Shown one piece after another: positions 45,944 through 55,809 of a stretch of DNA of 64,000 nt. Position 1 is the stretch's first letter, and each line of letters opens with the position of its first letter. The DNA is from an uncultured Alteromonadaceae bacterium (GTDB taxonomy: Bacteria; Pseudomonadota; Gammaproteobacteria; Enterobacterales; Alteromonadaceae). Location of the stretch: the NCBI GenBank assembly GCA_947494925.1, contig CANLWS010000004.1, forward strand, positions 1 to 64,000, given 5' to 3'. The position numbers were made by a program, and so were the translations under genes. The notes beneath the pieces were generated by a model. The model was not told the DNA's origin. It saw only the letters and a list, made by a program, of their open reading frames with translations, and did no database searches.

Positions 45944-47353
45944 ATGAATAAAAATGTCAGTTCCCGTTCCACCAGCCAAAAAGCCTTGCGTATCAACCTG
46001 GACGATAAAAAATATGGCACTATTGTCGAGATAGGAGCAGGCCAGGAAGTCGCCAGACAATTTTTTCTGGCCGGTGCAGCAGCCGGCACTATTGCAAAAA
46101 CAATGTCAGCCTATGACATGAAATTCTCAGATGCCATATATGGTGTGCAGGAAGACCGGCGTTACGTGAGTAAAAACCGGGTGAATGCCATGATGGAACA
46201 GGAGTTCGATCTGGTAGTGGATAGGGTTGCTGAATTGCGATCAAAGTCGTCGCGTTACTTTGCCTATGCAGCGACTGTGGCAGCAAAAAGTTTCAAAGGC
46301 GATAATGAATGCCATGCATGGTGTGGTATTCGAGTACAAATGTATCCTGGTGCAGAACCTTCTGATATTACTGTTCATGTCAGAATGTTTGACGACAATG
46401 CTGAAGCACAACAACAAGCACTCGGTGTCTTGGGTGTCAATCTGGTTTATGCAGCGTTTTTCTATTTTGAAAACCCAAAAATGATCATCGATTCATTGAC
46501 CGACAATATGAAAGCTAACCGAATTGAAATTGATTCAATCGATTTTCGGGGCCCGTATTTTGAAGATCTGGATAATCGCGTCAAAAATATTCACTTGATC
46601 AGAAGCTGGAAAACCCGCGCTATTATGTTTAAGCCAGACGGAACAGTGGGCGTACCTGCTGAAATGCTTTACAAGAAGAACGTCTTAACCATTAGGGGTT
46701 CCTTCCGCCCGGTAACCCGGCTCAATGTGGATATGATTGAACAAGGCAAGTTGTCTTTTTCTGAACTTGATGAAGTCACGGAAAAAAATAGTATTGCCAT
46801 CGCAGAGATATCGTTAAACGACATTCGGGGAAATGATGCTAATGTGCCAGAGGAAGACATCATCGCACGGGTCCAGTTACTAAACTCATTAGGCTACAAC
46901 GTGATGATTTCCGATTACACCCGATACTTCTCATTACGCGCTTATTTCAGGCAATTTACTAATCTGAATATCGGTATCGTTGTAGGTATGATCAATATTA
47001 AACAGATATTTGATGAAGAGTCTTACCGTGGTGTGGAAGGCGGTATTTTGGAGGGATTTGGAAAACTGTTCCCTGATCATACTAAATTATTTGTCTATCC
47101 AGAGTTAAATGAAGATGGTCAACTCAACGAGTTCACCGACGTGAAAGTCCCGAATCATTTGCGCTTCCTTTATCGACATCTGTTGGAAAATGGCTTTATT
47201 TCCGGCATCGATTGTAGTGATCCGAACCTTTTTAACATCTACTCAAGAGAAGTGCTTAAACAACTTAAAAATGGCCGGGGTGAATGGGAAGAAGCCCTGC
47301 CTCCTGGCGTTGCTGATGAAATAATGAAGCATCGCTTCTTCGGCTTTCGTTAA
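45944..47353 (+). CDS. Conserved cytoplasmic protein of unknown function
   Basis: A 469-aa soluble protein without signal or membrane segments. It resembles a conserved bacterial family sometimes labelled nucleotide adenylyltransferase or TonB-related in databases, labels I cannot confirm. Features: GTIVEIGAGQEVARQFFLAGAAAGTIAK near the N-terminus and long alpha/beta stretches. It appears intact. Divergent from the exported protein at 45682. Confidence 0.6.
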   Translation: MNKNVSSRSTSQKALRINLDDKKYGTIVEIGAGQEVARQFFLAGAAAGTIAKTMSAYDMKFSDAIYGVQEDRRYVSKNRVNAMMEQEFDLVVDRVAELRSKSSRYFAYAATVAAKSFKGDNECHAWCGIRVQMYPGAEPSDITVHVRMFDDNAEAQQQALGVLGVNLVYAAFFYFENPKMIIDSLTDNMKANRIEIDSIDFRGPYFEDLDNRVKNIHLIRSWKTRAIMFKPDGTVGVPAEMLYKKNVLTIRGSFRPVTRLNVDMIEQGKLSFSELDEVTEKNSIAIAEISLNDIRGNDANVPEEDIIARVQLLNSLGYNVMISDYTRYFSLRAYFRQFTNLNIGIVVGMINIKQIFDEESYRGVEGGILEGFGKLFPDHTKLFVYPELNEDGQLNEFTDVKVPNHLRFLYRHLLENGFISGIDCSDPNLFNIYSREVLKQLKNGRGEWEEALPPGVADEIMKHRFFGFR

Positions 47354-47374
47354 AATAATACTAAACGGCGATAA

Positions 47375-47397
47375 GGTTGGTGCATTGCGCACCAACC
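47375..47397. terminator. Bidirectional terminator between convergent genes
   Basis: 9-bp arms GGTTGGTGC / GCACCAACC with an ATTGC loop. Confidence 0.75.
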
Positions 47398-47411
47398 CTG
47401 ATATCCCACAT

Positions 47412-50400
47412 TTAATCCGGAGTGCATTGTCCTTTATTAGTTTCAGTGGCAGTAACGTTGATGGGAAACAGCAAATCACCAATCAATTGTAATACCTCTC
47501 CCGAAGGCACGTGTTGAGCGTCGATGATCTCCAGCTGATACTGTCCAAACAGGAAAATGTTAAACAATATATATACCTGCCCGGAATCTCTTAACGTCAC
47601 TAGAACATCCTCTGAGCCTGTCGGGGTAGTCACTCTTATCGTCAGTTGTATATCAGCAAACTGATATTGGTCCAGAATACTAGCTAAAAGTAACCATTCA
47701 ATAATACTGGGAGAACTGGTGCCATGATCCGTATGGTTCACACAAGTCTTTGGCTCTGAAAAGGATATTTCCGGTCCAGGGAATTCAATTTCGCCTTCGC
47801 CGGCCATGGTGTAGCCCAATCGTTTATGGTCGATATCTGTATATTCAATACGAACTTGGTCATCGGATACAAGCTCGAGTCCTTCTACCTTGATTTTCAG
47901 TTTCACTCCATCAGGAATAGGCTCACTACTGAAGATTCGAAATCCGCCTGGAGCCTCCTCAATTTCAAGTCCTTCGGGCAGTTCACCTACAACAGAAAAG
48001 CTTTCCCAGCGAGGTTTTTGCAGGCCCAGAATAAACTCAAAATCATAAATTTCACCCACCAGGTCATCGGGCAAATCAAGCTCTATACCATACTCGAATT
48101 CGTTTCCTTGCAGTTGAAATTTACTGCCAGACTCAAATCGGGTTGTCTGCTCATGGATATGGACATTCTTGGTCGCATTTTGCGCAGTAGCAAGGGCGTC
48201 GTCTACTGCCGTTGCAGCGTCTGCGGCGGCATTCCAGCTGTCGGTGTCAATTCCACTCAGATTATCCAAAAAGGCGATTTCATCTGCAGCGAAATATTTA
48301 CCGTCATCGCCAAGTCGATTGTAATGTTTGGTATCTTCATCAGAACCTGCATAGATATTTTCGACCAGGTCCTTAACGTTAGGAACAAAACCTCCACTGA
48401 AACAGGACACCATTTCCATCATAATATGCACGCCCTTGTCTGAAAGGGGTTTCAGTAAGTCAGCGAACTCATCATCCCACAATACCTCATCCCCCCACAG
48501 ATTGATCCCTTCATGGAAACCGACCTGATCTGCCTTGTCGCCATCCAGATTCCAGTCCACGCCACCGTCTATGATGTCAATGAAATAATCACCATTAGTA
48601 TCGCGCCCCATTTCCTTCCATTCGCCTTCGTCCAGGCGTTCCACCACAAAACGGTTACCATCCCAGCGCAACCGGACATCTATAGTGCCGTCTCCATCTG
48701 TATCCCACTCGTTACTATTGTATTTGCGTTCCACCAGACGGGATTCGAGGACTGCAATTGATAGCCCGTAATTGGCATCTGTAGTGTCACCATCTCCGTT
48801 GATGTCTTCACCACCTAGTTCAGTTTCACTGATGATATTGTCGCCATTAGTGTTGGTCCCCTTAAACACCCACTCGCGCCCTACTCGCTTGTAAATTCTT
48901 ACATTGCCTTCACCGTCTTTGGTGAAAAACCAACTACTTCCACGGTAAACAAATGAAGCTGTAGTTTGGTAAGTTTTCTCCCGAGCATCAAAAATAAAGG
49001 TGTTTTCATCGAATAGTTTTCCAGATGTCGCTTCGCTACCTGACAACGCAGGACGTGCACCTTCATAACCCTGTTCAAAATTAAACCCAGTACCATGGTC
49101 AGTGACGAAAACTGTCAAAGTACAGCTACCCGGCATATCTTCCGCCAATTGCTCAAAATGCTCCTTTAACTTTTCATTGCTGGTTTTTTCATCAACTATA
49201 TTGGTGCCTTCCACGTTGATCGCAGCACCGTCGTTGTAAAACACTTCGATTTGGTCATCGCTGAATCCCAACTCTTTCATTTTATTGAATTTGGCAACTA
49301 CGTTATTGATATATCGACCATAGTTATTGCTGTCGTCGATACCACCACTGATGATCACCGAACGATCGCAGTCCTGCGCTTTTGTGCCTGGACGCGGTTT
49401 CAAAGCAGGTTCAGGTAAGGGGCTGAAAGTCAATTTTGCAGATTGAGTATAGCTATCATGTTTTGCTTCTGATGGTTGCACGTTTTCTGGCGCGACATCG
49501 GGTGGTAAGAAGGTATCCTGCCAACTGTTATTCTGCTCAGAAACACTGACTAATTCGTATTTTTCAACGGTAATCAATGGTGTGGGTTGGTTAGCCACAA
49601 GCCCGGTTTCGGTGGCAAAATCTTTAACAACACCATAAATCAGAATTTGATTGCCTTGCCAGTCATCTGGTGGCAAGGCGCCGTCTAAACGGGCAAAACT
49701 GTGATGGGGTAATTGTTCATCCACTTCCAGACGCAACATATTGTCCACCAGATAGGCATGGCCATCCTGCCCGACTTCGGTATTACCGTAAAAACCAAGG
49801 GTCCACACCTTCTGCCCAATTCTATCTCCATACTCAAAGTACAATTCATTGAGAAATAGCGACGCCTCCAATTGAGATGCGGGGACTGCATTCTCCTCCA
49901 CAGGGTTAACAAAAATATTGACGGATGCTGTATCGGATCCGCCTTCATTGTCCTGCACCATCAGGTCAAATGTCAGGGTTTCCACTGAATCCACGTCTGG
50001 TGCCTCAAAGGTAGGTGATACCTCGTTTGTAGCGCTGATTACCACACTTGGCCCTGCAGTTTGCAGCCATTCATAACTAGAGATACTGCCATCAGAATCT
50101 GAGCTGCCAGATCCATCTAAGGTCACGGTTGTCTGCTCATCCACAGTCAGATCTGCGCCAGCGTTGGCCTCAGGGTTGGCATTGACCGGGTTTATGGTGA
50201 CGTTAACCGAATCACTGGCACTGCTGTTTTCATTGTCGGTAACTGTCACCTGAAATGTCAGTGTTTCGGCGGTTAGCAAGGTTGGCGCTGTGAACTCGGG
50301 CATACTGATTGAGTCATCGCTTAGTGTAACACTGGTGCCTGCAGTCTGAGACCATGAGAAGGTCGCTATACTTCCATCCGAGTCCGCACTGCCAGACGCG

Positions 50401-50678
50401 TTTAGGGTTACTGAACTTTGCTCATCTACAGTTTGGTCAACTCCAGCATCGGCAGTAGGCGCGATATTAACAGGATCGACAGGATCAGGAGTTGTGCCAC
50501 CAGAATTGTCATCGCTGCTGCAACCAGCAGCCGACACTGCCAGGAAGAAGGCAAAAGTAACGTTTTTAATTTTGCCGCGGAAATATGTTGAGCCAAGTTC
50601 ATTGCGTTGTCCTTCACTAAAGATGGAAGAGTCTGTTTGTTTTTGGTCCAGACGCTTAGGCAGTACCGATGACTTCAT
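47412..50678 (-). CDS. Lipoprotein with PKD domains and a C13/caspase-like peptidase domain
   Basis: A 1088-aa protein. An unusually long leader ends in a lipobox (SAAGC, Cys53). Two PKD/REJ-like immunoglobulin domains follow (about 72-160 and 165-258: ADAGVDQTVDEQSSVTLNAS). A legumain (C13)-like domain has VIISGGIDDSNNYGRYINN, the catalytic His in VFVTDHGTG (His528) and the Cys in MEMVSCFSGGF (Cys759). Between them are ~230 residues instead of about 40, containing EF-hand/dockerin-like calcium loops (DINGDGDTTD, DTDGDGTID, DTNGDYFID). It is likely an envelope cysteine protease or transpeptidase that could be calcium-gated (inference). GGAGA precedes ATG. Confidence 0.72.
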   Translation of the reverse strand: MKSSVLPKRLDQKQTDSSIFSEGQRNELGSTYFRGKIKNVTFAFFLAVSAAGCSSDDNSGGTTPDPVDPVNIAPTADAGVDQTVDEQSSVTLNASGSADSDGSIATFSWSQTAGTSVTLSDDSISMPEFTAPTLLTAETLTFQVTVTDNENSSASDSVNVTINPVNANPEANAGADLTVDEQTTVTLDGSGSSDSDGSISSYEWLQTAGPSVVISATNEVSPTFEAPDVDSVETLTFDLMVQDNEGGSDTASVNIFVNPVEENAVPASQLEASLFLNELYFEYGDRIGQKVWTLGFYGNTEVGQDGHAYLVDNMLRLEVDEQLPHHSFARLDGALPPDDWQGNQILIYGVVKDFATETGLVANQPTPLITVEKYELVSVSEQNNSWQDTFLPPDVAPENVQPSEAKHDSYTQSAKLTFSPLPEPALKPRPGTKAQDCDRSVIISGGIDDSNNYGRYINNVVAKFNKMKELGFSDDQIEVFYNDGAAINVEGTNIVDEKTSNEKLKEHFEQLAEDMPGSCTLTVFVTDHGTGFNFEQGYEGARPALSGSEATSGKLFDENTFIFDAREKTYQTTASFVYRGSSWFFTKDGEGNVRIYKRVGREWVFKGTNTNGDNIISETELGGEDINGDGDTTDANYGLSIAVLESRLVERKYNSNEWDTDGDGTIDVRLRWDGNRFVVERLDEGEWKEMGRDTNGDYFIDIIDGGVDWNLDGDKADQVGFHEGINLWGDEVLWDDEFADLLKPLSDKGVHIMMEMVSCFSGGFVPNVKDLVENIYAGSDEDTKHYNRLGDDGKYFAADEIAFLDNLSGIDTDSWNAAADAATAVDDALATAQNATKNVHIHEQTTRFESGSKFQLQGNEFEYGIELDLPDDLVGEIYDFEFILGLQKPRWESFSVVGELPEGLEIEEAPGGFRIFSSEPIPDGVKLKIKVEGLELVSDDQVRIEYTDIDHKRLGYTMAGEGEIEFPGPEISFSEPKTCVNHTDHGTSSPSIIEWLLLASILDQYQFADIQLTIRVTTPTGSEDVLVTLRDSGQVYILFNIFLFGQYQLEIIDAQHVPSGEVLQLIGDLLFPINVTATETNKGQCTPD

Positions 50679-50833
50679 TATCGTTCTCCATGTAATTTAT
50701 ATACGCTCCCTACAGCAAAAAGTTGCAGGCCACTACATTGGTATAAGTCATAAAAGAGAAAGTAAGTTTGAAACCTTTTGAAAAGTTTTGAATTTCTTAT
50801 AAATCAAAGGATTAGAATAAAATAAATGAGGCC

Positions 50834-51679
50834 TCAGTCAGGGTTTTTGGGGTAATATGGAAGAACTAACTCATATAGCTTTTGTGACTCCACTGCCACC
50901 CCCTGACCATTATATTTACCGACAATTTGTTGCTGCGCTTCTGTTAAAACGATTGTGTACAACACAAAGGGAGTCTTGTTTTCCAGCTCACGCATGCTCT
51001 TAAGCAGATTCAAACCTGCCAGAACTTCTCCCTGTCGTCCCATATCCGAAATAACCAGATTGTAGTCGTACAGTGCCAGGCTGGTTAGCGCTTCTTCCGT
51101 GGACTTGACTTGATATACTGTGATGTTGTGTTGCTCAAAAAAAGCTTTTTCCGTGGCATTGTTTTGCGGGTTGTCATCCACCCACAACAGCCTGCCCAGG
51201 GATGCGGGTGGTTCGCTGACGATCAGTTGGTTTTCATGGTCAAAAACTGCCAACCCAGCCAGGATTAAACTAGCCACAACCGCCAATATCAAGGCTAAGG
51301 TAAATCGCTTTTTGCGTGGTTTGGGGGGTGGTTGAATGTCTGGTTCACTGCGGGTGTGTTCATCAGGTATTTGATCACCAAGCTCAGGGACAAGGCGATA
51401 TCCTCTGCCATGCAGGGTCTGAATTATCTCTTGTTCGTAGCCGTGCTGTTTAAAAAGATGACGGGTATCAGACACCAATTTAGACACTGACCAATCAGAT
51501 ACAACCGTTTCTGTCCAGATTGCCTCAAGAAGGTGGGATTTACTGCAGTGTTGAGGATACTGGCTAATCAGTTCCATCAACAAGCAAATAATCCTTTCTT
51601 CCGCATCAACGTTATTCCCGTTGATACGCAATTGCTTACTGACAGTGTTTAAACTAATACTCGAAAACTGATAAATCAT
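50834..51679 (-). CDS. ToxR-like regulator with C-terminal receiver-like domain
   Basis: A 281-aa protein. Residues 1-100 are an OmpR/ToxR-type winged helix ending in GRGYRLV. A Pro/Lys-rich linker with PRKKR precedes a single membrane span (126-146). Residues 163-275 form a receiver-like domain: acidic pair Asp168-Asp169 (LLWVDDNP), Asp212 at the phospho-acceptor position (VISDMGR) and Thr242. The conserved Lys is missing (VES near 263-265). By positive-inside logic the receiver is periplasmic. It lies 155 bp upstream of, and codirectional with, the C13-like gene, its possible target. Confidence 0.72.
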   Translation of the reverse strand: MIYQFSSISLNTVSKQLRINGNNVDAEERIICLLMELISQYPQHCSKSHLLEAIWTETVVSDWSVSKLVSDTRHLFKQHGYEQEIIQTLHGRGYRLVPELGDQIPDEHTRSEPDIQPPPKPRKKRFTLALILAVVASLILAGLAVFDHENQLIVSEPPASLGRLLWVDDNPQNNATEKAFFEQHNITVYQVKSTEEALTSLALYDYNLVISDMGRQGEVLAGLNLLKSMRELENKTPFVLYTIVLTEAQQQIVGKYNGQGVAVESQKLYELVLPYYPKNPD

Positions 51680-51855
51680 GGCTAAGCAACTAATTTACAT
51701 AGGAAAAGCTTATGCAAAGAATGATTAAAAAGCCAACATTATCAATGCGTATAATGTACAGGGAGAAGTATTTTATCCTTCAATCACCACAGATCACATG
51801 AATTGTTGATTTCATACCTGAGGGAACAATCAATTGAACTGCCGGAAAGTTTGAA

Positions 51856-52377
51856 CTAGTGGTTCTCATAGGATGTTTTGCCCAGAGCAATAGAGAAACT
51901 GGCTGAGTCAGACAGACTAAATTCAACACCCAAAGCTGCTTTGGAGGCGCCGCGCCACTCATTTTCCTGATCATTGAAAGCATCATAATTGCCACGAACC
52001 ATGCCCAGCCCGAATTCAAGAAAAGGTGACATATTATCGATCCAGTTTTTGCGTATTAGTCGCGTTGTGGTCCATAACCCAGTGTTCTCAAGCGTCCCCA
52101 GCTGGCTGACTTGCTCATGTTCAAACTGAAATCTTGCCTGCGTCCAATTCACACTCAAATTAGAATCAAGGATCCAATCTTCATCCAGCCTATATTCTTT
52201 ACCTACTCCCAAGGCTATCTGAGGAACAAACTCTGTGTGAAAATCCATATTTTCTTGGCTTAGCAACTGCTCAGTATTGACTAGTCCCAGGCCAAAAAAT
52301 GTATAGGCGGGTTGCCATTCTGCTGTGGAAGCAAAAGACATTGGCATAAGCACACTGAGTAAAAATTTCTTTTTCAT
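51856..52377 (-). CDS. Outer-membrane beta-barrel-type protein, possibly shortened
   Basis: A 173-aa exported protein with alternating beta-strand pattern (FVPQIALGVGKEYRL, SPFLEFGLGMVRGNY, GVEFSLSDSASFSIALG). It resembles small outer-membrane barrels of the OmpW/PagL type, without decisive motifs. The frame stops at TAG after SYENH; reading through it gives 23 more residues (FKLSGSSIDCSLRYEI...) to a TGA at 51784, again with strand-like pattern. A recent nonsense change is possible. AAGGAA precedes the ATG at 52377. Confidence 0.5.
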   Translation of the reverse strand: MKKKFLLSVLMPMSFASTAEWQPAYTFFGLGLVNTEQLLSQENMDFHTEFVPQIALGVGKEYRLDEDWILDSNLSVNWTQARFQFEHEQVSQLGTLENTGLWTTTRLIRKNWIDNMSPFLEFGLGMVRGNYDAFNDQENEWRGASKAALGVEFSLSDSASFSIALGKTSYENH

Positions 52378-52411
52378 TTGAATATTCCTTGGTCGAAGAA
52401 AATTAAAGGTT

Positions 52412-52621
52412 TCATTGCTCTTCTTGATAAATAAGAATGTCACCAGGCGTACACTGAAGCGCTTCGCAAATGGCGTTCAATGTAGTAAATCTGACAGCTT
52501 TTGCTTTGCCACTTTTCAAAACAGACAAGTTTTGCGGCGTCACTCCCACCTTGTCTGACAAATCGTTTAAGCGCATTTTGCGTTTTGCCAACATAACGTC
52601 TAATTCAATTACTATAGCCAT
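52412..52621 (-). CDS. XRE-family HTH regulator
   Basis: A 69-aa Cro/CI-type DNA-binding protein: RLNDLSDKVGVTPQNLSVLKSGKAKAVRF and a final CEALQCTPGDIL. It overlaps the DUF2975 stop by one base (TAATG), a widely conserved pairing. Confidence 0.9.
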   Translation of the reverse strand: MAIVIELDVMLAKRKMRLNDLSDKVGVTPQNLSVLKSGKAKAVRFTTLNAICEALQCTPGDILIYQEEQ

Positions 52622-53190
52622 TAAATGGTTAGTTCCTGCTCTTGTTGCAATTCTCTAGCCTCAGACATAATCCAGCCAACCACAAACACCACTAATCCAC
52701 CCAGGACTTTTACCAACTCAGAAGACCCTATCCCAAAACTCAGGGCGAGTGAGTCGGACAATCCCGTTGCTCGCAAACCTAAAGCGACCAGGGATGGATA
52801 TAAAATTGTAAAAACAGGCCAGATAAAGATACAAATTCCTATGTTCCGAATGATTTTGATGCTTTTCTCATCGAATACCTGACCACGCTTATAACGACCA
52901 AATAACCTAAACAAACTCACATATATAAACGCATAAAAAAAGGATTCCGGAAGGGATAAAATAACCAGGCTGTTCAGTCCTTCGGCTTGCAGTTCTTGAG
53001 CAAAATTAACCCAACTTCCTGTTAAGGTTACCCGTTGCTGTAGATGAAATTGTGCTGATTGGTCCCCCTTACTCACAATGTAATCGGGCTGATTAAGTGT
53101 TAAGGCGAAGGCAATTGTTGTCAGATGCAGCAAAGCCACTAACATAACTGCCCCTCTGATTAGTTGACTCACCGCTGAAATTTGCTGCAT
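52621..53190 (-). CDS. DUF2975 membrane protein
   Basis: A 189-aa membrane protein with four helices, typical of DUF2975. SLFRLFGRYKRGQVFDEKSIKIIRNIG is the family's central block. ATG at 53190 with AGAGGG is preferred to a TTG five codons upstream. With the XRE partner it forms a membrane-linked regulatory pair of unknown signal. Confidence 0.85.
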   Translation of the reverse strand: MQQISAVSQLIRGAVMLVALLHLTTIAFALTLNQPDYIVSKGDQSAQFHLQQRVTLTGSWVNFAQELQAEGLNSLVILSLPESFFYAFIYVSLFRLFGRYKRGQVFDEKSIKIIRNIGICIFIWPVFTILYPSLVALGLRATGLSDSLALSFGIGSSELVKVLGGLVVFVVGWIMSEARELQQEQELTI

Positions 53191-53375
53191 AACTTCCCTC
53201 TTCAATATTGCAAATACAATAGCAAAAGTAGCAACTTAATCAATATTTATTTATCGTTTATCGATAATTTTTTAATGTTTATTGCTCACAAAAGTAAAAG
53301 GTTGTTATCTCAAAAAAAATCACAGACACTACTGCCTGTCTATCTGTGTCGATAACTTAAAACCAAAGTAGTGAA

Positions 53376-54125
53376 TTGAAATTGAACAAGAAGTTTGTGA
53401 ACAATATCGGTCTTTACCTGTTACTGCTGTGTGCAAGCTTCAAAGCTAACACGACCGATTATAAGATTGGTGTCAACAACGCGTACAGCACGCAATTGGT
53501 TAGACAAGAGGTCCAGATCTTGTTTAATAGCATTTATGCGCCCTTGGGCATCACGCCCGAATTGCACTTTTTACCCTCCAGGCGGGGATTGTTTCTGGCC
53601 AACAATAACAAATTGGATGCCGAATCAGGTCGCGTACTAAACGTAGCCAAAGAGTATGAAAATCTTCTCGTCGTTCCAGAGCCATTGATTCAGCATGACA
53701 TAATGCATTTTTGCAAAAACAGACAGCATTGTATGAAAGCAAAAAACGTTCGTTATGCATTAATTAACGGCTTTGAGGGTGGGAAACAATATTGCGAGAA
53801 TAACAAACTAATCTGCCTTTCTGACCAAAGCCCATCCTTTCTGGCAATCGCATTTGCCAATGGAGCCGTAGATTCACTTATTGGCAGCAAAGTCACAGCA
53901 TCATTGTTGTTGTGTCAATCAGGGGTTACCAAAGTTTACTTTCGGACGGCGCCGGACCTGGAAATAGTTAGCTTTCATTTAGTGAACAAAAAACATGGTG
54001 ATAAATTAGAAGAATTGGCGCAATCCATTAAAGAGCTTAAACAGAGTGGACTGGTGCAAAAATTTGTCTCCGCCACGTCTAAATTGCCGGCCAACTGCAA
54101 TGTAGCATTCGTCGACCTTGGCTAA
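53376..54125 (+). CDS. Periplasmic substrate-binding-like protein
   Basis: A 249-aa exported protein resembling family 3 solute-binding domains without a transporter nearby (KIGVNNAYSTQLVRQEVQILFNSIY; LPSRRGLFLANNNKLDAESGRV). Four or more cysteines suggest disulfides. The start is a TTG with weak signals, so it is uncertain. Confidence 0.6.
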   Translation: MKLNKKFVNNIGLYLLLLCASFKANTTDYKIGVNNAYSTQLVRQEVQILFNSIYAPLGITPELHFLPSRRGLFLANNNKLDAESGRVLNVAKEYENLLVVPEPLIQHDIMHFCKNRQHCMKAKNVRYALINGFEGGKQYCENNKLICLSDQSPSFLAIAFANGAVDSLIGSKVTASLLLCQSGVTKVYFRTAPDLEIVSFHLVNKKHGDKLEELAQSIKELKQSGLVQKFVSATSKLPANCNVAFVDLG

Positions 54126-54209
54126 TATGAAGTAACCTTGCGCTTGATCAACTAAAAATCAAATGCCCACGAGTAAGCTTGATTTACTTTTAACACAGAG
54201 TACTTTTTC

Positions 54210-55580
54210 ATGTTTGCTCAGCAGATATTCGATCCGGATTTGATCGCTAAATACAACAATCAAGGACCAAGATATACTTCTTATCCCACTGCATTGGAGT
54301 TTTCTGACAGCTTTTTTAATGATGACTTCATCAAAGCGGTAAAAACTTCTGCCAATCAGTTTTTGTCAATTTATTTGCATATCCCCTTCTGCAAAAGCTT
54401 ATGCTACTACTGCGGCTGCAATAAAATCATTACTCAGGACGAGGGCAAAGCCGAGCAATATCTTGAATACCTTGAATTGGAGATCTCAACCCGTGGCGAA
54501 TTGTTTAAACATCATCAGGTTTCCCAATTGCATTTGGGGGGAGGCTCCCCCAGCTTTCTGACACCTGATCAGTTAACTAGACTCTTAAATTTGCTAAGGA
54601 CACATTTCAACTTTCTGGATGACGCTGAATTAAGTATCGAAATTGACCCCAGAGGAGTCACGGAATCTTACCTGTCAAAGATAAGTGAAATTGGTTTTAA
54701 CCGACTATCCATGGGCGTGCAAGACACAACATCAAAAGTACAAGAAGCTATTAACCGATGCCAGTCAACAAACCATATTGCTGAATTAGTCCGAAAATCA
54801 AAATCACTTGGATTCCGATCGACCAATCTAGACTTGATTTATGGGTTGCCGTTTCAGTCACAGCAGTCTTTTGCACAGACATTGAATGAAGTGATGGAAA
54901 TGGACGTTGAGAGAATTTCTTTGTTTAGTTATGCACATATGCCAAGTCGATTTGCATCGCAACGAAAAATTAAAGACCACTGGCTGCCTGATACAGATAA
55001 AAAATTTAACTTAATGCGACAGGCGATCGAAACGTTGACAAAGGGTGGGTACGACTTTATTGGCATGGATCACTTTGCCAAACCCTCAGATGCGTTGTCC
55101 CAGGCACAAAAAGAGCACAAGTTGCAGCGTAACTTTCAAGGCTACTGCACCGATGCTGAAACTGATTTACTGGGTTTGGGGGTTTCCTCTATCAGCTTTG
55201 TCGGAAACAGTTATAGTCAAAACCAAAAAGACATAAAATCCTACTATCAAAGTTTGTTAAACGCAGGGCACGCAGTAAATCGTGGTGTAATACTTAATCA
55301 TGATGATGGCCTCAGGGCACATGTGATTTCTGAGTTAATGTGTAACTTGCAGCTAGATGTGGCAGATACTGAGCGACGTTTTGACATTTGCTTCGCAGAC
55401 TATTTTCATCAGGAACTCTTAGATTTAACGCCATTTGTGGATGACGAATTACTAACAGTAAGCGACACTTTCCTCATGATTGCCCCTCAAGCCAGGTTGT
55501 TGGTTCGAAATATCTGCATGCAGTTTGATTATTATTTACGACATCAACAAAACAACCATCGCTACTCTAAGGTTATCTGA
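54210..55580 (+). CDS. hemN: Oxygen-independent coproporphyrinogen III oxidase
   Basis: A 456-aa radical SAM enzyme converting coproporphyrinogen III to protoporphyrinogen IX without oxygen (heme synthesis). The 4Fe-4S/SAM motif is Cys61, Cys65, Cys68 with an extra Cys70 (CKSLCYYCGC). QLHLGGGSPSF carries GGGSP where GGGTP is usual. DLIYGLPFQ and GMDHFAKP are typical HemN blocks. Length is normal. Confidence 0.93.
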   Translation: MFAQQIFDPDLIAKYNNQGPRYTSYPTALEFSDSFFNDDFIKAVKTSANQFLSIYLHIPFCKSLCYYCGCNKIITQDEGKAEQYLEYLELEISTRGELFKHHQVSQLHLGGGSPSFLTPDQLTRLLNLLRTHFNFLDDAELSIEIDPRGVTESYLSKISEIGFNRLSMGVQDTTSKVQEAINRCQSTNHIAELVRKSKSLGFRSTNLDLIYGLPFQSQQSFAQTLNEVMEMDVERISLFSYAHMPSRFASQRKIKDHWLPDTDKKFNLMRQAIETLTKGGYDFIGMDHFAKPSDALSQAQKEHKLQRNFQGYCTDAETDLLGLGVSSISFVGNSYSQNQKDIKSYYQSLLNAGHAVNRGVILNHDDGLRAHVISELMCNLQLDVADTERRFDICFADYFHQELLDLTPFVDDELLTVSDTFLMIAPQARLLVRNICMQFDYYLRHQQNNHRYSKVI

Positions 55581-55809
55581 TTTTGGCAACAATCATCAAA
55601 CAGCATGCAAATATATTTGTTCACAATGATTTGGTGTTTTATAAGGTAAAATAGTCTACCATTACCAACCTGAGAGTAGTGCAAATTAGTTGATGAACAG
55701 TGCCTTGTAGGTGTTTCGGACTGCGGCTGGTCCTTATTATTTCATTGCTAATATTGAAGCGCCAGCCGCCTTCGGAAAGTATGCAACTGATTGCAAACAG
55801 GACACGGAA

